From Pleodorina starrii (taxonomy: Eukaryota > Chlorophyta > Chlorophyceae > Chlamydomonadales > Volvocaceae), in contig BRXU01000036.1 in NCBI GenBank assembly GCA_030267565.1, positions 496,001 through 560,000 of the forward strand: DNA of 64,000 nucleotides. Direction: 5' to 3'. Position 1 is the first letter of the stretch; each line of letters starts with the position of its first letter. The position numbers and the translations under genes are program-made. Shown piece after piece: positions 10,641 through 22,558 of the stretch. Below the pieces are notes generated by a model, which saw only the letters and a program-made list of their open reading frames with translations, searched no databases and had not been told where the DNA came from.

Positions 10641-10884
10641 CAACTCAGTTGGCTCAGTTGCCATTACTACTGCCAACGCTACAGCTTGCCGCGCCTTCGT
10701 CGTACCATCCCAGTGGTACCATCTACCGTCGTACCATCTCATACTCGCTACAACTCTGGTTTGAGTATCTAACGTGCCGTTGCTTGCAAGCTTACCCGCT
10801 TCCTTTGCTTTGCAGATATCTCACAGGTTACGTACTTGCGTTTTAAAGCCCTTTGCGGGCTGGTACATTTACGTGGATAAACCC

Positions 10885-11290
10885 CCGCCCGTCTCCGCTC
10901 TGCCCCGCGTGCCGCCCCCGGCCCTCCCCCGCCGTGCCTCGCCCAGCCCTGCCCTACCCAGCTTTGCCCTGCCCAGCCCAGCCTCGGCCCGGTCCCGCTC
11001 AGCCCCGCCCGGCCCCGGCCCGGCCCCGGCCCGCCGTGCCTCGCCCAGCATTGCCAGCCCTTGCCAACCCTGCCCTACCGTGCTTTGCCCTGCCCGGCCC
11101 AGGCTCGGCCCGGCCCTGCTCTGCCATGCCCCGCCCCGCCCCGGCTCGGCCCGGCCCGGCCCGGCCCGGCCCCGCCGTGACTCTCCCCGCCCAGCCCTCC
11201 CAGCAGGCCAGCCCGGCCCCGCCATGCTCAGCCCAGCCCCGCCCTTCCCCGCCGCTACCCCGCCCTTCCCCGCTCCACCTCCACAACACC
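10885..11290 (-). repeat. G-rich minisatellite, block 5 (reverse orientation)
   Basis: C-rich on the plus strand, the second copy within the 0.7-kb direct duplication. Confidence 0.9.
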
Positions 11291-11605
11291 CAGCTCAGTG
11301 GGCTCAGTTGCCATTGCAATAACTACTGCCAACACGGCAGCTTGCCGCACCTTCATCGTGCCATCCCAGTGGCGGCGCATCTCGTACTTGCTACCACCCC
11401 GGTTTCTGTATCTAAGACCCACCCGACCCAACCCAACCCAGACCCCGGCGTCCAGCCATTTGTACGACAGTGAAGCCCCGCCGTCAGCGGTCGGAAGGGA
11501 AAGGGGGGCACTGTTGGACGCTAGGGGCACGACAGTGCTGCACAACAATGCTCACGCACCTGGGGCAACGGACTGCCGCTACCCGGTTTGCGATGGGCGG
11601 ATCCA
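11273..11605 (-). repeat. Inverted-repeat arm B (partner at 8590-9220)
   Basis: Complement of arm A with an internal deletion of roughly 0.28 kb relative to it. Together the arms could form a long hairpin or record a duplicated inversion inside the element. Confidence 0.75.
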
Positions 11606-11960
11606 GGCACCCGTCCTGCACGCCCTGCCCGTCAATCCACCCAGCTGCTAAACGCCACATGCCTGCCCCTGCCCGTGATCCGGTACATCCCTGCCCTCGA
11701 CACTGAAGTGACCACAGCCCGGCATGCAGCCTGGGTGCGACGGCATGACCACATGAGCGTGGGCGGGGGCAGGCATTAGCAGGTCCTTTCCCTCGGTTCA
11801 GGATTAGGTGTGGCACTGGTTGGCGGACTCAGGTGGGGAAGGGAGGGTGTGTGGGGGAAGTGCGGCAGCGGTGCACTCCGGGATGGCCAATTCTAATCAA
11901 CAAAGCCACACTGCCGCTGCCGTGCCAACACAGTCACTGTTGTCGGAGCAGCACTTAACC
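11606..11960. other. CACTA-like interior, nothing recognised
   Basis: Moderately GC-rich sequence with no coding signal I trust. Confidence 0.5.
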
Positions 11961-11989
11961 GTGCCTAGTTTCAGGACACCCGCGGACGA

Positions 11990-12310
11990 ACACGGAAGGG
12001 ACGCGGGACCCGCGGGCCGCCCGCTGGGCCGCGGTGGCCGGGCCCGCGACCGGCGGCCGGGCCCGCTGCGGCCCGGCCCACGACCGGCCGCCGGCCGGCG
12101 GCCGCCGCCCCGCGACCGGCCGTCGGCCGGCGGCCGCCGCCCCGCGACCGGCCGCCGGCCGGCGGCCGCCGCCCCGCGGCCGCGGGCCGCGGGCGCGCTG
12201 GCCCGCTGGCCCGCGCGCGCGCGCCGCGCGTCGCGGCCACGACCGCGGCCGCCGCGGGCCGCCCGCGACCGCGGCCCATGGTGCCGCCAGACCAGGACGC
12301 CGCCAGACCA
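11990..12310. repeat. Extremely GC-rich palindromic tandem repeat
   Basis: Repeats of about 36 bp built from GCGACCGGCCG and CCGGCGGCCGCCGCCCC (three clear copies at about 12074-12178), flanked by GGCCGCGGGCCGCGG-type sequence, then GACCAGGACGCCGCCA twice near 12290-12320. Nearly every dinucleotide is G or C and many segments are self-complementary. A weaker similar patch lies at 12430-12530. Open frames through it are artefacts. Confidence 0.8.
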
Positions 12311-12749
12311 GGACGCCGCCAAAAGACCGGGCCAAAAGCATTCAAGAACTGGCGGTTCTTGGATGTTCTTGGACATTCAAGAACTGACGGAGTTCGTTGT
12401 TTTGGGGCCGTCTGTTGGCGCCGCTCAAAGGAGAGAAGCCGCGGCCGTGCGGCCTCCCCACGGCCGAGAAGGTGGCCGCGGCCGCACGGCTTCCCCGCGG
12501 CCCGCGGCCGCGCCCGTGCCCGCGTCCCCGCAGTCGTAGCAATACCGCGGCATCGACATATGCCTAAGTGTTCACGCTACAACTGCCACACTGCCGCCGC
12601 CCATCAATGAACGAGGTCGATGACTGCTGCAGGTGCAGGGCCACGAGGATGGGGACGTCTTAGTAAAACTATGGCGTGGTTACAGTTCCTAAATGAATAA
12701 ATGATAAGGTATTTGGACATTAAGTCAAGGGCGACGTCTCAACAAGGTT

Positions 12750-13205
12750 TCGTATCGCCAAGGCTTCGTATTGCCGCTGCTGCGTTTATGGATGGCTAAC
12801 CAGTTCAACGAATGGACACTTTGGACCATGCTGACATGTGTACATATTGTAAAACAAACACAATCATAAAAACAAATCATTATAACAACATAGCTGTGGC
12901 AATACAGGTGAGGTCGAACGAAAATCCAAGTTGCCTCGTAAACAGGCTACCCGAAATACGAAGGACGTCCGATGGCGCACTGTTTGCAAACAGGTCCAGG
13001 TTATCTACCAAGGGATTATGATCGTGTTATAATTATGTTCTCAAGTTATTTTGAAAGTTGCGTTTTTGGTGCCACCTTCGTTCGGGTTTCACTGATCGAA
13101 CTTCGTAACTTTGGGTGTGCCCGGACATGGCCCTATACGAAGCCCCAAGATCCTTCGTTCGACCCCCCGGAACTGAAATACGAAGCCGGTGTCATTTACG
13201 AAGGA
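12750..13205. repeat. Right subterminal repeats of the CACTA-like element
   Basis: About nine copies of TTCGTA or TACGAA (near 12751, 12769, 12955, 13077, 13100, 13136, 13157, 13180, 13197), mirroring the left end. The core heptamer is shared with the left but the intervening sequence is not. Confidence 0.75.
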
Positions 13206-13221
13206 AACTTTTCCCAGAGTG

Positions 13222-13224
13222 ACA
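13222..13224. other. Target-site duplication ACA, right copy
   Basis: It directly follows the right terminal repeat, and the array resumes at once with AATGGCCGATGAAG. Confidence 0.85.
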
Positions 13225-13430
13225 AATGGCCGATGAAGTCGATCGCATCAGTAAAGCCTTCAGTTTCTGACCATGCAAGCAAAAGCTCCATCGATCCATG
13301 ATGTCACCTGGTATGTAGCATCACCATTGCATGGATGCATGGAAGGAATTATATACCTAGATAGCTTGCGTGTACCAATATTGGCATTCATCATGTGTGC
13401 GTGCCACAGCAAAATTGCGGGGAGTGCATC

Positions 13431-13515
13431 TCCGATCTACCTGGATCGAACAGGCGACCTATGGATGTCTCTGCACAATTACAGTCCTTCGCTCTTCCAG
13501 CTGAGCTAAGATCGG
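13431..13515 (-). tRNA. tRNA-Tyr(GUA), unit 5
   Basis: First right-array copy, with restored T-loop TTCGATC. The anticodon-stem 3' strand is TCCAT instead of TCCTT, giving an A:A mismatch; this is shared with units 6, 7, 8 and 19. Confidence 0.9.
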
Positions 13516-13534
13516 TCACATCTCGCACCCCATA

Positions 13535-13606
13535 TATCGAGACCAGGTTTCGATCCTGGGACCTCGGGGTTATGAGCCCCGCACGCTTCCGCTGCGCCAT
13601 CTCGAT
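13535..13606 (-). tRNA. tRNA-iMet(CAU), unit 5
   Basis: Fully paired initiator: acceptor ATCGAGA/TCTCGAT, T-stem CCAGG/CCTGG, anticodon stem CGGGG/CCCCG. This is the reference intact copy. Confidence 0.96.
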
Positions 13607-14567
13607 CTGAGCACTGCCTAGGTAGGGGATCTTACCGGCTCCCTTCCCAATCAGTGATCAGCATATTTAGGCTGAAGGGTATGTCCCAAGCAAACATCCG
13701 TCGAGCACTCATCGATCTACTATGCTCACTCCATCACACCCCTCATCCATTCATCATGCTGTGTATGCTCCGCGCATGTTGTACAGTGGGCTTCAGACCC
13801 TCTCAAGGGTCCTTGCAAGGGTAATGCTTGCGGAACGCTGGACAAGCTAGCAAAGCCCAGCGCAGCCAGGTTGGATAGCATGAGCCATTTAAAAGGAATG
13901 TGTGAGCCCATGGACTATTCACCAAGACCAACCGTCATGGAGAACTCGCCAAGATGGAGCTCCCTAGCTAATCTCAGATGGTCTGCTGGTCGCCAACGGA
14001 CGACGGACAAAGAGCAGGTAGATAGGTATACAGACTTGATACCAACTCATGGACTGCGTGCAAATGCTGGAAGTGGACCCCAGCGCCATGATGCCGGCCA
14101 AAGAATGGTGGGACATTTTCGGAGCAGAAAGAAAAAGAGATGACACAAGGAGGCTGCCTTGAATAGATAGAGAAGCTGTACGTAGGAGCCTGATCGATGG
14201 TAGATACATGCGTGCTACTGTTGATTGGCAACAAACAAACGATTCTGAAATACAAACCCAAGTGACGAAATGAAATGGGCACACAGCACAGAAAATAATC
14301 GACACACTGCTGCTGGGGCCACTATAGCAAAGCCAACTCCTCACCATGAGCGCCACATACAAATGGCCGATGAAGTCGATCGCATCAGTAAAGCCTTCAG
14401 TTTCTGACCATGCAAGCAAAAGCTCCATCGATCCATGATGTCACCTGGTATGTAGCATCACCATTGCATGGATGCATGGAAGGAATTATATACCTAGATA
14501 GCTTGCGTGTACCAATATTGGCATTCATCATGTGTGCGTGCCACAGCAAAATTGCGGGGAGTGCATC

Positions 14568-14652
14568 TCCGATCTACCTGGATCGAACAGGCGACCTATG
14601 GATGTCTCTGCACAATTACAGTCCTTCGCTCTTCCAGCTGAGCTAAGATCGG
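14568..14652 (-). tRNA. tRNA-Tyr(GUA), unit 6
   Basis: Has the TCCAT anticodon-stem variant. Confidence 0.9.
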
Positions 14653-14671
14653 TCACATCTCGCACCCCATA

Positions 14672-14743
14672 TATCGAGACCAGGTTTCGATCCTGGGACC
14701 TCGGGGTTATGAGCCCCGCACGCTTCCGCTGCGCCATCTCGAT
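14672..14743 (-). tRNA. tRNA-iMet(CAU), unit 6
   Basis: Intact. Confidence 0.96.
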
Positions 14744-15712
14744 CTGAGCACTGCCTAGGTAGGGGATCTTACCGGCTCCCTTCCCAATCAGTGATCAGCA
14801 TATTTAGGCTGAAGGGTATGTCCCAAGCAAACATCCGTCGAGCACTCATCGATCTACTATGCTCACTCCATCACACCCCTCATCCATTCATCATGCTGTG
14901 TATGCTCCGCGCATGTTGTACAGTGGGCTTCAGACCCTCTCAAGGGTCCTTGCAAGGGTAAAGCTTGCGGAACGCTGGACAAGCTAGCAAAGCCCAGCGC
15001 AGCCAGGTTGGATAGCATGAGCCATTTAAAAGGAATGTGTGAGCCCATGGACTATTCACCAAGACCAACCGTCATGGAGAACTCGCCAAGATGGAGCTCC
15101 CTAGCTAATCTCAGATGGTCTGCTGGTCGCCAACGGACGACGGACAAAGAGCAGGTAGATAGGTACACAGACTTGATACCAACTCAAGAACTCATGGACT
15201 GCGTGCAAATGCTGGAAGTGGACCCCAGCGCCAGGATGCCTGCCAAAGAATGGTGGGACATTTTCGGAGCAGAAAGAAAGAGAGATGACACAAGGAGGCT
15301 GCCTTGAATAGATAGAGAAGCTGTACGTAGGAGCCTGATCGATGGTAGATACATGCGTGCTACTGTTGATTGGCAACAAACAAACGATTCTGAAATACAA
15401 ACCCAAGTGACGAAATGAAATGGGCACACAGCACAGAAAATAATCGACACACTGCTGCTGGGGCCACTATAGCAAAGCCAACTCCTCACCATGAGCGCCA
15501 CATACAAATGGCCGATGAAGTCGATCGCATCAGTAAAGCCTTCAGTTTCTGACCATGCAAGCAAAAGCTCCATCGATCCATGATGTCACCTGGTATGTAG
15601 CATCACCATTGCATGGATGCATGGAAGGAATTATATACCTAGATAGCTTGCGTGTACCAATATTGGCATTCATCATGTGTGCGTGCCACAGCAAAATTGC
15701 GGGGAGTGCATC

Positions 15713-15797
15713 TCCGATCTACCTGGATCGAACAGGCGACCTATGGATGTCTCTGCACAATTACAGTCCTTCGCTCTTCCAGCTGAGCTAAGATCGG
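15713..15797 (-). tRNA. tRNA-Tyr(GUA), unit 7
   Basis: Has the TCCAT anticodon-stem variant. Confidence 0.9.
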
Positions 15798-15816
15798 TCA
15801 CATCTCGCACCCCATA

Positions 15817-15888
15817 TATCGAGACCAGGTTTCGATCCTGGGACCTCGGGGTTATGAGCCCCGCACGCTTCCGCTGCGCCATCTCGAT
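15817..15888 (-). tRNA. tRNA-iMet(CAU), unit 7
   Basis: Intact. Confidence 0.96.
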
Positions 15889-16857
15889 CTGAGCACTGCC
15901 TAGGTAGGGGATCTTACCGGCTCCCTTCCCAATCAGTGATCAGCATATTTAGGCTGAAGGGTATGTCCCAAGCAAACATCCGTCGAGCACTCATCGATCT
16001 ACTATGCTCACTCCATCACACCCCTCATCCATTCATCATGCTGTGTATGCTCCGCGCATGTTGTACAGTGGGCTTCAGACCCTCTCAAGGGTCCTTGCAA
16101 GGGTAAAGCTTGCGGAACGCTGGACAAGCTAGCAAAGCCCAGCGCAGCCAGGTTGGATAGCATGAGCCATTTAAAAGGAATGTGTGAGCCCATGGACTAT
16201 TCACCAAGACCAACCGTCATGGAGAACTCGCCAAGATGGAGCTCCCTAGCTAATCTCAGATGGTCTGCTGGTCGCCAACGGACGACGGACAAAGAGCAGG
16301 TAGATAGGTACACAGACTTGATACCAACTCAAGAACTCATGGACTGCGTGCAAATGCTGGAAGTGGACCCCAGCGCCAGGATGCCTGCCAAAGAATGGTG
16401 GGACATTTTCGGAGCAGAAAGAAAGAGAGATGACACAAGGAGGCTGCCTTGAATAGATAGAGAAGCTGTACGTAGGAGCCTGATCGATGGTAGATACATG
16501 CGTGCTACTGTTGATTGGCAACAAACAAACGATTCTGAAATACAAACCCAAGTGACGAAATGAAATGGGCACACAGCACAGAAAATAATCGACACACTGC
16601 TGCTGGGGCCACTATAGCAAAGCCAACTCCTCACCATGAGCGCCACATACAAATGGCCGATGAAGTCGATCGCATCAGTAAAGCCTTCAGTTTCTGACCA
16701 TGCAAGCAAAAGCTCCATCGATCCATGATGTCACCTGGTATGTAGCATCACCATTGCATGGATGCATGGAAGGAATTATATACCTAGATAGCTTGCGTGT
16801 ACCAATATTGGCATTCATCATGTGTGCGTGCCACAGCAAAATTGCGGGGAGTGCATC

Positions 16858-16942
16858 TCCGATCTACCTGGATCGAACAGGCGACCTATGGATGTCTCTG
16901 CACAATTACAGTCCTTCGCTCTTCCAGCTGAGCTAAGATCGG
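16858..16942 (-). tRNA. tRNA-Tyr(GUA), unit 8
   Basis: Has the TCCAT anticodon-stem variant. Confidence 0.9.
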
Positions 16943-16961
16943 TCACATCTCGCACCCCATA

Positions 16962-17033
16962 TATCGAGACCAGGTTTCGATCCTGGGACCTCGGGGTTAT
17001 GAGCCCCGCACGCTTCCGCTGCGCCATCTCGAT
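16962..17033 (-). tRNA. tRNA-iMet(CAU), unit 8
   Basis: Intact. Confidence 0.96.
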
Positions 17034-17994
17034 CTGAGCACTGCCTAGGTAGGGGATCTTACCGGCTCCCTTCCCAATCAGTGATCAGCATATTTAGGCT
17101 GAAGGGTATGTCCCAAGCAAACATCCGTCGAGCACTCATCGATCTACTATGCTCACTCCATCACACCCCTCATCCATTCATCATGCTGTGTATGCTCCGC
17201 GCATGTTGTACAGTGGGCTTCAGACCCTCTCAAGGGTCCTTGCAAGGGTAATGCTTGCGGAACGCTGGACAAGCTAGCAAAGCCCAGCGCAGCCAGGTTG
17301 GATAGCATGAGCCATTTAAAAGGAATGTGTGAGCCCATGGACTATTCACCAAGACCAACCGTCATGGAGAACTCGCCAAGATGGAGCTCCCTAGCTAATC
17401 TCAGATGGTCTGCTGGTCGCCAACGGACGACGGACAAAGAGCAGGTAGATAGGTATACAGACTTGATACCAACTCATGGACTGCGTGCAAATGCTGGAAG
17501 TGGACCCCAGCGCCATGATGCCGGCCAAAGAATGGTGGGACATTTTCGGAGCAGAAAGAAAAAGAGATGACACAAGGAGGCTGCCTTGAATAGATAGAGA
17601 AGCTGTACGTAGGAGCCTGATCGATGGTAGATACATGCGTGCTACTGTTGATTGGCAACAAACAAACGATTCTGAAATACAAACCCAAGTGACGAAATGA
17701 AATGGGCACACAGCACAGAAAATAATCGACACACTGCTGCTGGGGCCACTATAGCAAAGCCAACTCCTCACCATGAGCGCCACATACAAATGGCCGATGA
17801 AGTCGATCGCATCAGTAAAGCCTTCAGTTTCTGACCATGCAAGCAAAAGCTCCATCGATCCATGATGTCACCTGGTATGTAGCATCACCATTGCATGGAT
17901 GCATGGAAGGAATTATATACCTAGATAGCTTGCGTGTACCAATATTGGCATTCATCATGTGTGCGTGCCACAGCAAAATTGCGGGGAGTGCATC

Positions 17995-18079
17995 TCCGAT
18001 CTACCTGGATCGAACAGGCGACCTAAGGATGTCTCTGCACAATTACAGTCCTTCGCTCTTCCAGCTGAGCTAAGATCGG
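17995..18079 (-). tRNA. tRNA-Tyr(GUA), unit 9, intact
   Basis: All stems pair: acceptor CCGATCT/AGATCGG, D stem GCTC/GAGC, anticodon stem AAGGA/TCCTT, T stem GCCTG/CAGGT (one G.T wobble). The 12-nt intron is TTGTGCAGAGAC or a register shift of it. Confidence 0.96.
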
Positions 18080-18098
18080 TCACATCTCTCACCCCATA

Positions 18099-18170
18099 TA
18101 TCGAGACCAGGTTTCGATCCTGGGACCTCGGGGTTATGAGCCCCGCACGCTTCCGCTGCGCCATCTCGAT
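18099..18170 (-). tRNA. tRNA-iMet(CAU), unit 9
   Basis: Intact. The linker to Tyr reads GAGAGATGTGA here instead of GCGAGATGTGA. Confidence 0.96.
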
Positions 18171-19131
18171 CTGAGCACTGCCTAGGTAGGGGATCTTACC
18201 GGCTCCCTTCCCAATCAGTGATCAGGATATTTAGGCTGAAGGGTATGTCCCAAGCAAACATCCGTCGAGCACTCATCGATCTACTATGCTCACTCCATCA
18301 CACCCCTCATCCATTCATCATGCTGTGTATGCTCCGCGCATGTTGTACAGTGGGCTTCAGACCCTCTCAAGGGTCCTTGCAAGGGTAATGCTTGCGGAAC
18401 GCTGGACAAGCTAGCAAAGCCCAGCGCAGCCAGGTTGGATAGCATGAGCCATTTAAAAGGAATGTGTGAGCCCATGGACTATTCACCAAGACCAACCGTC
18501 ATGGAGAACTCGCCAAGATGGAGCTCCCTAGCTAATCTCAGATGGTCTGCTGGTCGCCAACGGACGACGGACAAAGAGCAGGTAGATAGGTATACAGACT
18601 TGATACCAACTCATGGACTGCGTGCAAATGCTGGAAGTGGACCCCAGCGCCATGATGCCGGCCAAAGAATGGTGGGACATTTTCGGAGCAGAAAGAAAAA
18701 GAGATGACACAAGGAGGCTGCCTTGAATAGATAGAGAAGCTGTACGTAGGAGCCTGATCGATGGTAGATACATGCGTGCTACTGTTGATTGGCAACAAAC
18801 AAACGATTCTGAAATACAAACCCAAGTGACGAAATGAAATGGGCACACAGCACAGAAAATAATCGACACACTGCTGCTGGGGCCACTATAGCAAAGCCAA
18901 CTCCTCACCATGAGCGCCACATACAAATGGCCGATGAAGTCGATCGCATCAGTAAAGCCTTCAGTTTCTGACCATGCAAGCAAAAGCTCCATCGATCCAT
19001 GATGTCACCTGGTATGTAGCATCACCATTGCATGGATGCATGGAAGGAATTATATACCTAGATAGCTTGCGTGTACCAATATTGGCATTCATCATGTGTG
19101 CGTGCCACAGCAAAATTGCGGGGAGTGCATC

Positions 19132-19216
19132 TCCGATCTACCTGGATCGAACAGGCGACCTAAGGATGTCTCTGCACAATTACAGTCCTTCGCTCTTCCA
19201 GCTGAGCTAAGATCGG
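19132..19216 (-). tRNA. tRNA-Tyr(GUA), unit 10, intact
   Basis: Identical to unit 9. Confidence 0.96.
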
Positions 19217-19235
19217 TCACATCTCTCACCCCATA

Positions 19236-19307
19236 TATCGAGACCAGGTTTCGATCCTGGGACCTCGGGGTTATGAGCCCCGCACGCTTCCGCTGCGCCA
19301 TCTCGAT
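19236..19307 (-). tRNA. tRNA-iMet(CAU), unit 10
   Basis: Intact. Confidence 0.96.
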
Positions 19308-20268
19308 CTGAGCACTGCCTAGGTAGGGGATCTTACCGGCTCCCTTCCCAATCAGTGATCAGGATATTTAGGCTGAAGGGTATGTCCCAAGCAAACATCC
19401 GTCGAGCACTCATCGATCTACTATGCTCACTCCATCACACCCCTCATCCATTCATCATGCTGTGTATGCTCCGCGCATGTTGTACAGTGGGCTTCAGACC
19501 CTCTCAAGGGTCCTTGCAAGGGTAATGCTTGCGGAACGCTGGACAAGCTAGCAAAGCCCAGCGCAGCCAGGTTGGATAGCATGAGCCATTTAAAAGGAAT
19601 GTGTGAGCCCATGGACTATTCACCAAGACCAACCGTCATGGAGAACTCGCCAAGATGGAGCTCCCTAGCTAATCTCAGATGGTCTGCTGGTCGCCAACGG
19701 ACGACGGACAAAGAGCAGGTAGATAGGTATACAGACTTGATACCAACTCATGGACTGCGTGCAAATGCTGGAAGTGGACCCCAGCGCCATGATGCCGGCC
19801 AAAGAATGGTGGGACATTTTCGGAGCAGAAAGAAAAAGAGATGACACAAGAAGGCTGCCTTGAATAGATAGAGAAGCTGTACGTAGGAGCCTGATCGATG
19901 GTAGATACATGCGTGCTACTGTTGATTGGCAACAAACAAACGATTCTGAAATACAAACCCAAGTGACGAAATGAAATGGGCACACAGCACAGAAAATAAT
20001 CGACACACTGCTGCTGGGGCCACTATAGCAAAGCCAACTCCTCACCATGAGCGCCACATACAAATGGCCGATGAAGTCGATCGCATCAGTAAAGCCTTCA
20101 GTTTCTGACCATGCAAGCAAAAGCTCCATCGATCCATGATGTCACCTGGTATGTAGCATCACCATTGCATGGATGCATGGAAGGAATTATATACCTAGAT
20201 AGCTTGCGTGTACCAATATTGGCATTCATCATGTGTGCGTGCCACAGCAAAATTGCGGGGAGTGCATC

Positions 20269-20353
20269 TCCGATCTACCTGGATCGAACAGGCGACCTAA
20301 GGATGTCTCTGCACAATTACAGTCCTTCGCTCTTCCAGCTGAGCTAAGATCGG
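20269..20353 (-). tRNA. tRNA-Tyr(GUA), unit 11, intact
   Basis: Identical to unit 9. Confidence 0.96.
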
Positions 20354-20372
20354 TCACATCTCTCACCCCATA

Positions 20373-20444
20373 TATCGAGACCAGGTTTCGATCCTGGGAC
20401 CTCGGGGTTATGAGCCCCGCACGCTTCCGCTGCGCCATCTCGAT
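20373..20444 (-). tRNA. tRNA-iMet(CAU), unit 11
   Basis: Intact. Confidence 0.96.
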
Positions 20445-21413
20445 CTGAGCACTGCCTAGGTAGGGGATCTTACCGGCTCCCTTCCCAATCAGTGATCAGG
20501 ATATTTAGGCTGAAGGGTATGTCCCAAGCAAACATCCGTCGAGCACTCATCGATCTACTATGCTCACTCCATCACACCCCTCATCCATTCATCATGCTGT
20601 GTATGCTCCGCGCATGTTGTACAGTGGGCTTCAGACCCTCTCAAGGGTCCTTGCAAGGGTAAAGCTTGCGGAACGCTGGACAAGCTAGCAAAGCCCAGCG
20701 CAGCCAGGTTGGATAGCATGAGCCATTTAAAAGGAATGTGTGAGCCCATGGACTATTCACCAAGACCAACCGTCATGGAGAACTCGCCAAGATGGAGCTC
20801 CCTAGCTAATCTCAGATGGTCTGCTGGTCGCCAACGGACGACGGACAAAGAGCAGGTAGATAGGTACACAGACTTGATACCAACTCAAGAACTCATGGAC
20901 TGCGTGCAAATGCTGGAAGTGGACCCCAGCGCCAGGATGCCTGCCAAAGAATGGTGGGACATTTTCGGAGCAGAAAGAAAGAGAGATGACACAAGGAGGC
21001 TGCCTTGAATAGATAGAGAAGCTGTACGTAGGAGCCTGATCGATGGTAGATACATGCGTGCTACTGTTGATTGGCAACAAACAAACGATTCTGAAATACA
21101 AACCCAAGTGACGAAATGAAATGGGCACACAGCACAGAAAATAATCGACACACTGCTGCTGGGGCCACTATAGCAAAGCCAACTCCTCACCATGAGCGCC
21201 ACATACAAATGGCCGATGAAGTCGATCGCATCAGTAAAGCCTTCAGTTTCTGACCATGCAAGCAAAAGCTCCATCGATCCATGATGTCACCTGGTATGTA
21301 GCATCACCATTGCATGGATGCATGGAAGGAATTATATACCTAGATAGCTTGCGTGTACCAATATTGGCATTCATCATGTGTGCGTGCCACAGCAAAATTG
21401 CGGGGAGTGCATC

Positions 21414-21498
21414 TCCGATCTACCTGGATCGAACAGGCGACCTAAGGATGTCTCTGCACAATTACAGTCCTTCGCTCTTCCAGCTGAGATAAGATCGG
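21414..21498 (-). tRNA. tRNA-Tyr(GUA), unit 12, D-stem variant
   Basis: G10 is T (TTATCTC), which breaks the first D-stem pair and weakens the A box. Confidence 0.85.
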
Positions 21499-21517
21499 TC
21501 ACATCTCTCACCCCATA

Positions 21518-21589
21518 TATCGAGACCAGGTTTCGATCCTGGGACTTCGGGGTTATGAGCCCCGCACGCTTCCGCTGCGCCATCTCGAT
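21518..21589 (-). tRNA. tRNA-iMet(CAU), unit 12
   Basis: The variable loop is AAGTC instead of AGGTC; the stems are intact. Confidence 0.93.
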
Positions 21590-22558
21590 CTGAGCACTGC
21601 CTAGGTAGGGGATCTTACCGGCTCCCTTCCCAATCAGTGATCAGGATAATTAGGCTGAAGGGTATGTCCCAAGCAAACATCCGTCGAGCACTCATCGATC
21701 TACTATGCTCACTCCATCACACCCCTCATCCATTCATCATGCTGTGTATGCTCCGCGCATGTTGTACAGTGGGCTTCAGACCCTCTCAAGGGTCCTTGCA
21801 AGGGTAAAGCTTGCGGAACGCTGGACAAGCTAGCAAAGCCCAGCGCAGCCAGGTTGGATAGCATGAGCCATTTAAAAGGAATGTGTGAGCCCATGGACTA
21901 TTCACCAAGACCAACCGTCATGGAGAACTCGCCAAGATGGAGCTCCCTAGCTAATCTCAGATGGTCTGCTGGTCGCCAACGGACGACGGACAAAGAGCAG
22001 GTAGATAGGTACACAGACTTGATACCAACTCAAGAACTCATGGACTGCGTGCAAATGCTGGAAGTGGACCCCAGCGCCAGGATGCCTGCCAAAGAATGGT
22101 GGGACATTTTCGGAGCAGAAAGAAAGAGAGATGACACAAGGAGGCTGCCTTGAATAGATAGAGAAGCTGTACGTAGGAGCCTGATCGATGGTAGATACAT
22201 GCGTGCTACTGTTGATTGGCAACAAACAAACGATTCTGAAATACAAACCCAAGTGACGAAATGAAATGGGCACACAGCACAGAAAATAATCGACACACTG
22301 CTGCTGGGGCCACTATAGCAAAGCCAACTCCTCACCATGAGCGCCACATACAAATGGCCGATGAAGTCGATCGCATCAGTAAAGCCTTCAGTTTCTGACC
22401 ATGCAAGCAAAAGCTCCATCGATCCATGATGTCACCTGGTATGTAGCATCACCATTGCATGGATGCATGGAAGGAATTATATACCTAGATAGCTTGCGTG
22501 TACCAATATTGGCATTCATCATGTGTGCGTGCCACAGCAAAATTGCGGGGAGTGCATC

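Larger units (their letters stand above)
10010..11350. repeat. Direct duplication of a unit of about 0.7 kb
   Basis: About 10010-10680 and 10700-11340 are two direct copies, each starting with TTGCTTGCAAGCTTACCC / TTTGCTTTGCAGATATCTC, then the TGGATAAA motif, then C-rich minisatellite, then CTCCACCTCCACAACACCC or the like. Both are in inverse orientation to the unit at about 8.99-9.40 kb. Confidence 0.75.
4558..13221. mobile_element. CACTA-like (EnSpm) DNA transposon, apparently non-autonomous
   Basis: Both ends carry the perfect terminal inverted repeat CACTCTGGGAAAA (4558-4570 and its complement ending at 13221). Immediately outside is ACA on both sides (4555-4557 and 13222-13224). In uninterrupted units the same spot reads CATACAAATGG with a single ACA, so the empty site is known and ACA is a 3-bp target duplication. 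A CACT terminus, 3-bp duplication and clustered subterminal repeats are the hallmarks of the CACTA/EnSpm superfamily; here the fifth base is C, not A. The 8664-bp interior has no open frame I recognise as a transposase. It consists of G-rich minisatellites, nested direct and inverted repeats, and exon-like fragments, so it is probably mobilised in trans and may have captured host sequence. Confidence 0.88.

Noticed and set aside
13395..13610. 71-codon plus-strand frame conserved in nearly all units
   Set aside because: It is simply the complement of the iMet and Tyr tRNA genes. Conservation reflects the tRNAs.
13964..14428. Minus-strand frames of 102-171 codons repeated in every tDNA unit, some hydrophobic
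   Set aside because: They are long only because the repeat is long. Their C-terminal parts change frame between unit types, they have no recognisable domain and they overlap other frames on both strands.
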